A DNA stretch of 64,000 nucleotides from Bedellia somnulentella (lineage: Eukaryota > Arthropoda > Insecta > Lepidoptera > Bedelliidae): positions 9,410,535-9,474,534 of the forward strand of contig OY755198.1 of assembly GCA_963576735.1 (NCBI GenBank), written 5' to 3'. The stretch's first letter is position 1; each line of letters starts with the position of its first letter. Both the position numbers and the translations under genes were made by a program. Under the pieces are notes generated by a model, which saw only the letters and a program-made list of their open reading frames with translations, was not told the DNA's origin and made no database searches. Positions 53,239-62,967 of the stretch are shown here, piece by piece.

Positions 53239-53411
53239 TAAATTATGTATGTTTCTCACTTACCTTAGAAATTTAAGTTTTAAAAACCTTTAAAAAATTC
53301 TAAAAAGTATGGTTCCGTAGCTTTTCATAATATTAGGTTAAACTTCAAGTTATTCACGATTTTTCAAGTGTAAATCACTTGGTCTATTCTCATATTATAA
53401 AGTACTTTTAT

Positions 53412-53662
53412 GCTGTGTAGTGTCGGTTTAGAATAGCACTTTCCCTTTTCTTCCGGTGGGTGTATGTAAAAGGCGACTAACGGTTTTGGGGCTTTCAAGG
53501 AATTTTTGGGCGATGCGGTTGGAGACCCATCACCAACAACCTTTATTTTACCATCTTCTCCCCACTAAACTTTCCAAAAGTGGCTGAGGAATTTCTAATT
53601 CCTTAGCTCTGGCCAACCTATCTAGGGATTTATAGCCGTGAGTATATGTATGTATGTATGTA
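53412..53662 (+). mobile_element. SINE-A copy, full length
   Basis: TACTTTT-type sequence on both sides. 53663-53940 has nothing recognised. Confidence 0.85.
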
Positions 53663-53957
53663 TGTACTACTTTTGTATAGCCTCTAGGCTGTCAAATTGA
53701 AGCATTTCTACAGATTTCTCACTTTAAATGTTCAACAAAAACTGTTTTTGGTTATGGTATTGCGGCTGTCTACGAAGATTGAGTTGTTTGCAAAATTGTC
53801 CATATAGTCTATCTTATAACTGATAAGATGAAAGTAGGAAATTTGGTGTAACGGAGCAACTTACTAAAACTTTAAACAGCGTTGATATTATATGCTATCA
53901 CTCCGATTTTTTTTGTGTTGGATCTTGTAAAATTGTTGTATTTTTTTTGAAAATCAT

Positions 53958-54294
53958 AATAACATAACATAAACGTTCACGCCGAATATCCCCGAAGGGG
54001 TTGGCATACTTCTGAACATCATGTGGCTTTGTCACCTGGTGTTCAGAGTACCCACGTTTTGCATGGACAGTGTACTCACGTGATAGGGGGCAGGTCTATC
54101 GCCGTTTTGTATGAATACACGGTCACATGACTAAGTACAACTCAGTTTTCCCTCACGCACCGTTAACAACCGTGATAAATTTACCACACATATGTCTTTA
54201 GAAAAGACAAATTGGTGTAGGCCCGACCCGGGATTTAAACACTAGTCGCTTGCACGTTAACCGGTGTTCTACCCATTGAGCTATCACGTCGTCG
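53958..54294 (-). mobile_element. SINE-C copy
   Basis: GACGTGATAGCTC subtype. TTTTTGAAAATCA lies on both sides. Confidence 0.83.
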
Positions 54295-54306
54295 TTTTTG
54301 AAAATC

Positions 54307-54515
54307 ACTAACGGTGAGGGAAAAAATCGTGAGGAAACCCACATGGCATTGTTGTACTTAGTCATGTGACAGTGCATTCGTACAAAGCGGCGATAGGCCT
54401 GCCCCCTATCACGTGAGTACACTGTCCATGCAAAACGTGGGTACTCTGAACACCAGGTGAGAATGTCACGTGATGTCCAGAAGTATAAGTACCTCTGCCA
54501 ACCCCTTCAGGGATA
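54307..54515 (+). mobile_element. SINE-C 3' half
   Basis: Starts at AACGGTGAGGGAAA. 54516-54925 is AT-rich with no gene recognised. Confidence 0.7.
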
Positions 54516-54925
54516 TACGCACGCAATATCACGCAATTCACACAACAGTCTCGTCTATGATTTATTTATATCTTTATAATATACTTTGCTTTTATTATTT
54601 ATTTATTTTATTATTTGTTATTTTATTATTATTTATTATTATATGATTTGCTTATATTTTATTAATTCCTGTTTATTATGATAATTATATTAGTATTTTG
54701 TTTTGGGTTTATGTATTATGAATGAGACCGTATGTCATTTTATTGTCAGGCGCTAACTGAAAATCAGTGTTGTGAGGTTACACTCACAACAATACGCTGA
54801 GTTAGCAACCCTTTCGTTGCAAGACTTTTTAATTTTTATCTGGATTTACTGTCGTTGTTTATTTTTGTGTTTAAGTGTTGTAAGTTTGTATGCAACGAAT
54901 AAATATTATCAGTTTTTTTCTTTCC

Positions 54926-55080
54926 AATTAGTTCCCATTGGGGTAAACCGAGAATTTGATCACCACTTTTAATAATCTTGGCAAACCTTTCTTGAAGCAA
55001 GGCTTTGTTTACATTCATCAATCTATTCATGCAGGTTCTTTTATTCTTCATACTTCGGATGCCTGACATTTTGTGAACCC
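54926..55080 (-). mobile_element. RTE-type LINE 3' fragment
   Basis: Diverged tail; RSMKNKRTCMNRLMNVNK on the - strand. Confidence 0.65.
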
Positions 55081-55083
55081 TCT

Positions 55084-55330
55084 ACATACATACATACATA
55101 TACTCACGGCTATAAATCCCTAGAAGAGGTAGCCAGAGCTAAGGAATTCGAAATTCCTCAGCCACGTTTGGAAAGTTGAGTGGGGAAAAGATGGTAAAAT
55201 AAAGGTTGTTGGTGATGGGTCTCCAACCGCATCGCCCAAAAATGCCTTAAAACTCTCAATACCGTCGTCTCTTACGTACACCCACCGGAAGAATTGGGGT
55301 AGTGCTATTCTAAGCCGACACTACACAGCA
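55084..55330 (-). mobile_element. SINE-A copy
   Basis: TGAAC.CTCT flanks on both sides suggest a ~12 bp duplication. Confidence 0.83.
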
Positions 55331-55429
55331 ACATACTGAACACTCTCTATATTTGTAAACTAAACTTTCCTTCAATAAGGAAATACATACGGACATAGCG
55401 CATGGATGACATAAACCCTATAGTAATTT

Positions 55430-55771
55430 TCATAACATAAACATAAACGTTCACGCCGAATATCCTCGAAGGGGTTGGCAGAGGTACTAATACTTCTGAA
55501 CATCACGTGACTTTGTCACCTGGCGTTCAGAGCACCCACGTGATAGGGGGCAGGCCCATCGCCGTTTTGTACGAATACACTGTCACATGACTAAGCACAA
55601 CTCAGCCATGTGGGTTTCCTCACGATGTTTTCCCTCACCGTTAACAACCATGATAAATTAACCACACACATGTCTTTAGAAAAGACAAATTGGTGTATGC
55701 CCGACCCGGGATTTGAACACTAGTCGCTTGCACGTTAACCGGTGTTCTACCCATTGAGCTATTACGTCGTT
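55430..55771 (-). mobile_element. SINE-C copy with small deletion
   Basis: GACGTAATAGCTC subtype; about 30 bp missing near CCCACGTGATAGG. 55772-56050 has nothing recognised. Confidence 0.8.
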
Positions 55772-56054
55772 TTACACAACTTTCACTAAGACAAGAAAAT
55801 AATAATGCACAAAACTTAGCTCACATTCACATTGTGTTAAAACCACGGGCTAATACACAGAGTTTAGTAATTAAACGTTTGATAAAATTGATTTGTAAAA
55901 CTCTGCATACTGAATTATTGATAAAATCTTCAAGTGTGTAAAAAAAATTGGTTACCTGTATAAGTCGGTATACGGGCGAAAGTTTTACGTGACAACGACT
56001 TTGAGTGGTAAAATAATTTTAATGTGAATATTCATTCGTGCAGTAGGAAGAAGG

Positions 56055-56057
56055 ATG

Positions 56058-56089
<32 letters not shown>

Positions 56090-56760
56090 CATAAATATAA
56101 CCATTACAGATTTTCATAACCCAATTCAGCTATATTTCACATAAAGACAATATATTTACAACCTAATTTAAAGAACAGAGTACAAACAAAGAAATAAATT
56201 AACCAAATTACACACTAATTAAATTTTACACACCGTAACACAAAAAATATAAAGCTACGCTTGTGAAGTGAGCCAAGGAACAGGAAAATATGTCCGTTTG
56301 TTCGGCAATATGGTTAACTGCAGCTATTGCGCGCGTAAGAGAGCTCTCTCTCAATAGGTTGGTACGCGATGCAGGAACTTCGAGAAGACGACCCAGCCGC
56401 CGCCTAAGCGCACCACTTGGAACGTTCAGCCTAAGTTGGCTCATTATAATGGTGTTCTGTGTAGAACCTCTCAAAATTTTAAATAGATAAATAATTAAAT
56501 TGAGCTCCCTCCTCACACCCAGTTTGGTGTACCCTACCATACCCAATACGAACAATGTAGGGTACATCAAAGGATAGTAAGGGTAGACTCCATACATTTT
56601 AAAATAAAGGAACCGAGTAAATTTATTTTGGATTTTCTCCAACATAAGACAGTATTTTGTTTCATGTGGAGCCCATATGACTGAATTATGTCTGTCTCTC
56701 TCGCTCTTAGGCGGACTAACCATGCCCGAGTGGAAGGGACGCGTGCCTCCTCTCACTCGC
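56055..56760 (-). mobile_element. LINE 3' end with (AAATA)n tail
   Basis: Tail at 56060-56090 as TTTATTTATTTATT on +. Coding relic upstream. Confidence 0.7.
56226..56756 (-). pseudogene. LINE reverse transcriptase C-terminal fragment
   Basis: About 140 credible residues: LEKIQNKFTRFLYFKMYGVY, RRELNLIIYLFKILRG and RTNLLRESSLTRAIAAVN. This pattern is common to the C-terminus of Jockey-like LINE proteins. The N-terminal part of the frame is not convincing. Confidence 0.65.
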
Positions 56761-56934
56761 TCTCATTGTGAGCGCATAACGTGAGTGGAGCGTAACGCAG
56801 TTTCTTGAAGTGTCACCCGGCAAACCAATTTATAAGACAACATTTATCAATAAGGCCGTAAAATAATATAATACTAAAATTTGTTTAAAGTTAATTACTT
56901 GTAATTCTTTCAACAGCAATACTTTAACGCCCGA

Positions 56935-57180
56935 TTTCTGCATTGAGTGTTCCAGCTGAGAACAACTTAAGAATCGTTCTGTCGCATTGAAATCTTGTAA
57001 ACTAACGCCCGATTTCTGAATTGAGTATTCAAGCTGAGAACGACTTAAAGGATCGTTTTGTCTCAATGTGACAGAACGATACTTAAGTTGTTCTCAGCTG
57101 GAATACTCAATCCAGAAATCGAACGTAAATGAGACAAAACGATACTTAAGTCGTTCTCAGCTTGAATACTCAATTCAACT
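56935..57180. mobile_element. Palindromic MITE, two copies interleaved
   Basis: Two left arms (TAACGCCCGATTTCTG at 56935 and ~57004) and two right arms (CAGAAATCGAACGTA at ~57112 and the end near 57178), as if one element inserted in another. Confidence 0.65.
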
Positions 57181-57512
57181 ATGCTTTCCGCAACTCCCGA
57201 AAGCACGCGGTGAGATTTACATATATCAAATTTTTATCTACTTTTCAAAATATAACGTCGAGTAAAAGTGGTTTTAACTGAAAAATATTATGAAAGAAAT
57301 CAAAGCATAACTTCCTTCCGGCAATAGACGATTTGAATTTGCCTATAATTAAAATACTTCCAACTTTCTCCTTATCACACCGTCTCGTCGCATCAAATAT
57401 TATTTCAACAAAATACCACACCTGAAAACTGCTATGTTTAAAACGTTCAAAACTGATAAAACAGCTCATATTTCGGCGAATTTAATTTGATATTTAAAAA
57501 CGAAATAACTGA

Positions 57513-57613
57513 GTGTCTTAAACTGTGACTTGTTATTTTAGAGATAGGATTTTTAATCGTATATATACTGTGGAGCTTTTTGGAGAACGTACAGAGAGCT
57601 GGATAGTTCAACA
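57513..57613 (+). promoter_or_regulatory. Core promoter and 5' UTR of gene 3
   Basis: TATATATA at 57560-57567, AGATAG (GATA-type) at 57542-57547, GTGTCTT (57513-57519) and GTGACTTGTTA (57525-57535) as in gene 2. The start context is TTCAACAATGG. 57181-57512 has no other feature. Confidence 0.6.
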
Positions 57614-57644
57614 ATGGCTACAAGCACAGTTTTCATAGTTTTTG
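57614..57644 (+). CDS. Gene 3 exon 1 (signal peptide start)
   Basis: MATSTVFIVF plus one base, G|GTAAGT donor. Confidence 0.8.
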
Positions 57645-60600
57645 GTAAGTTTTGAATATAATTTGAATCTTTTTGTTCATGAAAACCTCATGCGGATATT
57701 ATTACTAATAAATAAAGTGAAAAGAGTGAAGTGTAAAGAGCGACATGATAGTCCAGTGGGTAGAACACCCGCTCGAAAACAGAAGGGCGTGAGTTCCAAT
57801 CCTGGGTCGGGCCTACACCAATTTGTCTTTTCTAAAGTCATATGTGTGGTTAATTTATCATGGTTGTTAACGGTGAGGGAAAACATCGTGAGGAAACCCA
57901 CATGGCTGAGTCGTACTTAATGATGTGACAGTGTATTCGTACAAAACGGCGATAGGCCTGCCCCCTATCACGTGACTACACTGTCTAAGCAAAACGTGGG
58001 TACCTTCTCTGGACACTAGATGGCACTGCCATGTGAGTTCAGAAGTATTGGTACCACTGCCACCCCTTCGGGGATAAACGGCGTGAACGTTTATGTTATG
58101 TTATGTTAAATAAAGAATAAATAAACACACTAATTAAACGTGTAAAAGAAATAAAGGATAGAAGAATTTCGCGCTGGCAGCCATTGACACGGTAGCTCAA
58201 TTGGCAGAGCGACGGGGGCGTATACCCGAGGTCGCGGGTTCGATTCCCGCCTGTGTCGAGATTTTTCTTTCCTTTATTTATTCTTTATTTATAAGTTTTG
58301 AATATTTTTATATTTGGTAGTTTTTGCTGTGTACCGCGTGTCGTAATAAATATGGAGCTTTTTGAAGTGGTTTTTGGGCGATGCATGCGGTTGGAAACCC
58401 ACCACTAATGATACTTTTTTTCTAACATCTTGTTCTCTATCAACTGCCAAAAGTGAGTGAGGTGTTTTTAGCTCTGAAGCTCTGGCTACCCCTTTCTGGA
58501 ATTTATATGTATGTGTATGTATATATGTATTTTAGCTAGTAAATTACAAAGTGGTGATGAGACTTCGGTTATCTCAATTGTAATAGCAAAGTATGCATAT
58601 TATAAAAATACCTTAAAATCTAAAGAAGATCACGTTCCGTCAGCCCAACTGAGGGGTTTTAGCCTACCCACGAAGGCCAATTATGACAAATACACATAGT
58701 TCACGTAGTAAAATTTTCTCAAACTAAATAATTTGGGGCTTTTAAAGGTTTTTTGGGCGATGTGGTTGGAGACCCATCACCAACAACCTTTATTTTACCA
58801 TCTTTTCCCCACTTATCTTTCCAAATGTAGGTGAGGAATTTCTAATTCCTTAGCACTGGCTACCCTATCTAGAGATTTATAGTCGCGAGTATATGTATGT
58901 ATGTATTTTTATAAATATACTAATATGCAGCGTGTTACCTCATGTCTGTACATGAGGGAGATGAAACATATTTAAAACTTTTTTTATATCCCTCATTACA
59001 GTTTACCATTTAATTCAACTATTCCATAAATATTTTTTTTATTTAAGCCAGCCTAAATTATGTTTATGCATGAAATTATTTCTGTATTATAATTTTAACA
59101 GGGCAACAGGGGCTTGTTAAGTGATTTTTGGGCGATGTGGTTGGAGACCCGTCACCAAAAACATTTATTTATCTCCATCCATCTTTTTCCCAATCAACTT
59201 CCAAAAGTGGCTGAGGAATTTCTCATTCCAACGCTCTGGCTACCCCGTAAGGGATTTGTAGCCGTGAGTATATGTATGTATGTATGTATTTTTTTGACAA
59301 TTCTGCAATAGTCCCTTATATCACTAAATTTTATTCTCGTATTTTAAATTATTCAAAAATTCAATAAAAAATACACAAAATTAGATGGTTGCCAAACATT
59401 GACTGTTGGAAGCCAAATTTGTCTTGCCCTTTAACCATTGATTGTATTTTTTTACAGCCTTAATCTCATCGTCATTATCTGCACCTTGCTCACCACCATG
59501 TTCTCACCCTTGCTCAGTCATCTCACCTTGTCCTGCACCGTGTCTTGGACCTTTAAGCATTCCTGAATGTTATGGGGGCTTTGGTAAGACCTTAACAAGT
59601 AGTGGAGGTGGTTGCGGTGGAGGACATATCAGCGGCGGATGCGGGGGAGATTGCGGTGGGGGACATATCAGTGCCGGATGCGGGGGAGGTTGCGCTGGAG
59701 GACATATCAGTGGCGGATGCCGGGGAGGTTGTGGAGGACTCTTGATCAGTGAGGGTGGAGGTCGCTGGGGGCAAACCTTTGGTCTCGGATCTGGAACTGG
59801 TTATGGATCTGGTGAAGTTGTATTAGCTGATGGTGGCTGTGGAAGTAACTGTGGAGGATGTGATAGATGTTCTAATGTTCCTGTCTCTAATGCACCTTAT
59901 GGAATCGGCGGCGGTTGTAGCGGTGGTGAAACAATTTTAATCAATAGTGGAAATGTGGGAGGCTGTGGAGGAACCTGCGGAGGTGGCTGCGGAGGAGGTT
60001 GTGGCGGAGGTTCCGGTGAAGTCATTTTGGTAAACGATGGAGGAATTGGAAGTTGCGGCGGATCAAGTGGAGGCTTCGTAGCTCCCGTCAACTTTTTAAC
60101 TTATGGAAGCGGTGGTGGTTACGGAAGTAGCTCTGATGGTGTTGTTTTCGTCAATGAGGCTGTAAATGGAGGAGGCTGCGGCGGACAATATGGTGGAGTT
60201 TCTTATACACCTAGTGGTTACGGCTGTGGAGGCTATAATCCTTACTCTTTTATACCTAGTGGATACAGCGGTGGTTGCGGAGGCAATTATGGATATGGAT
60301 GCGGTAGCGGTTCTGGCTCCGGTGAATACATTTTAATGAATGGTGGTGGAAGAAGCTGTGGAAGTAGCCCTGGTGGTGTAGTCTTCGTGACTGAGGGTGG
60401 AAGTGGAGGCAACTATATAAATGGATGGGGAAGTGGTCCTACCGAATACGTCTTAGTAAATGATGGCGGTAACAGAGGCTGTGGAGGTGGTTATGTAGGA
60501 GGATGTAGTGCTCCAGTTCCTTATATACCTTGTGGTTACGGACACAGTTCTGGTGAAATCCTGTTAACAAATGGCATAAACAATGGTGGATATAGTAGTA

Positions 60601-62820
60601 ACTATGTAGCTCCTAGTTTTGTATCTTATGGGAGCGTTGGTGGTGGATGTGGCAGACACGAAAATATAGTTCTATTAGCCAATGATGGCATCGGAGGTGG
60701 CTATGGATGCGGTAATCAAGGAGTCTACACCAATGGATGCGGAGGAAGTTCAGGCGAAGTCTTGTTAATGAATGGTGGTGAAGGATTCAGCCAAAATGCT
60801 TATGGAGGAAGCTGTGGATACCAACCTGGCTGTGAAACAGTTTACGTTACTCAAGATCTAAGCAGAGGCTACGGAGGAGGTTACAGCAGTGGTTGCGGGG
60901 GAGGTTACAGCAGTGGTTGCGGGGGAGGTTCTGGCGAAGTCGTGTTACTTAATGGTGGTGGTGTTGGAAGCAGCCTAAGTGGTTTTGGAGGTTACCATGG
61001 TGGTTGTGGTCCAGTCTTTTTATCTCAGGTTGGAGGCTCAGTTAACTATGGAAGTGGGTGTGGGGGAGGTTCTGGTGAAGTCGTCTTAGTTAACGGTGGA
61101 AGCGATGGCGGTTGCGGCGGTGGATGTGGAAGTCATCGCGGATATGGCTCTGATGGTGGTTTCTTCGTTAATGAGGGTTATGGACGAAGCGGATTTACTG
61201 GTAAGTTCTCAATAGTATGTCATGATCATTTTTCATGACTATTTAGTTATAAATCAACATAGTTTTAAATACTCAATATTGTAAAAGGATCATAACATAC
61301 ATAAACATAAACGTTCACGCCGAATATCCCCGAAGGGGTTGGCAGAGGTACTAATACTTCTGAACATCACGTGACTTTGTCACCTGGTGTTCAGAGTACC
61401 CACGTTTTGCATGGACAGTGTACTCACGTGATAGGGGGCAGGCCTATCGCCGTTTTGTACGAATACACTGTTACATGACTGAGTACAACTCAGCCATTTA
61501 TTTATTTATTATAAAAACACAATAATGCTTAACAGCTATGGCCAACACGCAATTATTGTTAAGAAGTACAAAAAATATATACAAAATATAATTTAACATT
61601 CACAACAAATACTTAATTAAAATTTTACATTTACAATAAATATAATTAAAATTACACAAAATCAAACAAAAATAAAATACAACAAACATTTAAAAATAAA
61701 CAGAATTAAAATTTAAATAAATTGAGATCATATTAAACAATAAAAAATAACATACTTACTTATATCTAGGAACTAAGTACCACTTTACACAACTTAATAA
61801 GAGAAGGTAACGAATTGTGATGTATGTCGGCATGTGGGTTTCCTCACAATGTTTTCCCTCACCGTTCACAACCATGATAAATTAACCACACATATGTCTT
61901 TAGAAAAGACAAATTGGTGTAGGCCCGACCCGGGATTTGAACACTAGTCGCTTGCACGAGAACCGAGTGTTCTACCCACTGAGCTATCACGGCTAAAAGG
62001 ATCACTCATTTTTAATCCCTGCGACTATAAACACGCCAAATATTTTTTGAATATAATGACTAAGGTGACTTGGAAGGAAACTGTCCAGGAATAAATAAAT
62101 CTTACTTCATAGGATCTTGGTTCCTTGGATCTTGGGACTTGAAAATTAATATTCAAACTAGTTCTCAGTTCAATAAATTTTAATATTGCTCACGTTTTTG
62201 TTGCATCGTCAACGGAAAAAGAAAGAGTCATAATAATTCACGTTCTAATAATTCTCGCAACTAAGCAAAAAACTATTCATTAGTGTTTTATGGAAATCCT
62301 ACTAATGGCAAATGTAAATTTACAAATTGGGTTTTGGCTGAAATTTCATTTTGATTTCTCTTCCCTTACAGAAAGTGTCAAAACACCTATATTACTTCAA
62401 ATGATCGGCGGTGGTGGGGTTGGTTATGGCGGTGGTTGCGGAGTTGGTTACGGCGGAGGTTACGGAACTGGTTGCGGCGTTAGTTACGGTGGTGGTTACG
62501 GCGGTGGTTACGGAGGTAGTTACGGAATAGGTTGTGGTGGTTTGGGCGCTGGCTCTGGCGAAACCATCTTAGTTAATAATGCTGATGGAGGCTGTGGGGG
62601 AGGATCTGGTGGTCTTGTCTTCTTAGCTGACGATGGAAGTACCAGCGGTTTTGGAAGTGGTTGCGGAGGAGGTCATATCTGTGGTTGTGGAGGAGGTCAC
62701 AGTGGCGGTTGCGGAGGAGGTTGTGGTGGTGGTTGCGGACAAGGTTGCGGTGACGGTTGCGGTGGAGGTTGTCAGAGCCCCTGCACATGTCACATAATAA
62801 GTAATGTTCCAAGTTGCTGA
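57614..62820 (+). CDS. Gene 3: secreted Gly-rich protein with GEVVLVN repeats (3 exons)
   Basis: Spliced from 57614-57644, 59458-61200 and 62372-62820 (2223 nt, 740 aa); both introns GT-AG and phase 1. Residues 1-19 are a signal peptide (MATSTVFIVF then ALISSSLSA). A CPxPC block follows (PCSPPCSHPC, SPCPAPC). The body is Gly-rich with Cys, Tyr and Ser and repeats a short hydrophobic strand about every 30-50 residues: GEVVLADGG, GETILINSG, GEVILVNDGG, GEYILMNGGG, GEILLTNG, GEVLLMNGGE, GEVVLLNGGG, GEVVLVNGG, GETILVNNA. It ends CQSPCTCHIISNVPSC. Probably a matrix protein with beta-strand stitches between glycine loops; partner of genes 1 and 2. Confidence 0.82.
57671..58285 (+). repeat. tRNA-like repeat cassette, copy 4, split by SINE-C
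   Basis: The lead AACCTCATGCGGATATTATT (57685) and the tRNA-like unit (58186-58258) sit on either side of the SINE-C copy. Here the acceptor stem pairs (GACACGG with CTGTGTC), but the anticodon stem is only 4 bp with an 8-base loop. Confidence 0.6.
57739..58107 (+). mobile_element. SINE-C copy, GCGACATGATAGTCC subtype
   Basis: Full length with TTATG tail, in intron 1 of gene 3. Confidence 0.87.
58326..58530 (+). mobile_element. SINE-A copy, diverged
   Basis: 5' region partly deleted. Confidence 0.65.
58732..59289 (+). mobile_element. Two 5'-truncated SINE-A copies
   Basis: 58732-58905 and 59101-59289, both starting near GGGGCTT. The space between is AT-rich intron. Confidence 0.7.
59458..61200 (+). 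CDS. Gene 3 exon 2 (signal end, CPxPC block, Gly-rich repeats)
   Basis: 1743 nt after TTTTTTTACAG, donor G|GTAAGT. Near its start four HISGGCGG / HISAGCGG units repeat; later, stretches such as CGGGSGEVVL recur. Confidence 0.87.
61287..61995 (-). mobile_element. SINE-C copy split by a ~335 bp insertion
   Basis: Arms 61287-61496 and 61834-61995. The inserted piece begins (TTTA)n and is AT-rich without a frame, resembling the LINE 3' insertion at 39285. Confidence 0.8.
62372..62820 (+). CDS. Gene 3 exon 3 (C-terminus)
   Basis: After CTTCCCTTACAG. Encodes ESVKTPILLQMIGGGG, YGGGCGVGYGGGYG arrays, AGSGETILVNNADGG, GGLVFLADDGS, CGGGH units and the end QSPCTCHIISNVPSC, stop TGA 62818-62820. Confidence 0.85.
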
Positions 62821-62967
62821 TATAATTACATTGATATCAAAGTGATATTGGATAAGGAAAAGGAACATTATAGAGACGAAAAGAATAACGACTAAACTAT
62901 TTTCAAAAGATCTTTGCTGGCTGATTTGTCAAAAGTATTACAATTGATTTAAATACTCGAATATGTA

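Noticed and set aside
6087..58258. Functional tRNA genes at 6087-6158 and 58186-58258
   Set aside because: The anticodon stem-loop is malformed (4 bp stem, 8-base loop) and both copies share long identical flanks, so they are repeats.
3530..62820. Classification as high-cysteine chorion genes
   Set aside because: Composition and the early intron in the signal peptide fit, but there are no divergent A/B pairs, no recognisable chorion central domain, and the CPxPC block and multi-exon arrays differ. Left open as a functional analogy.
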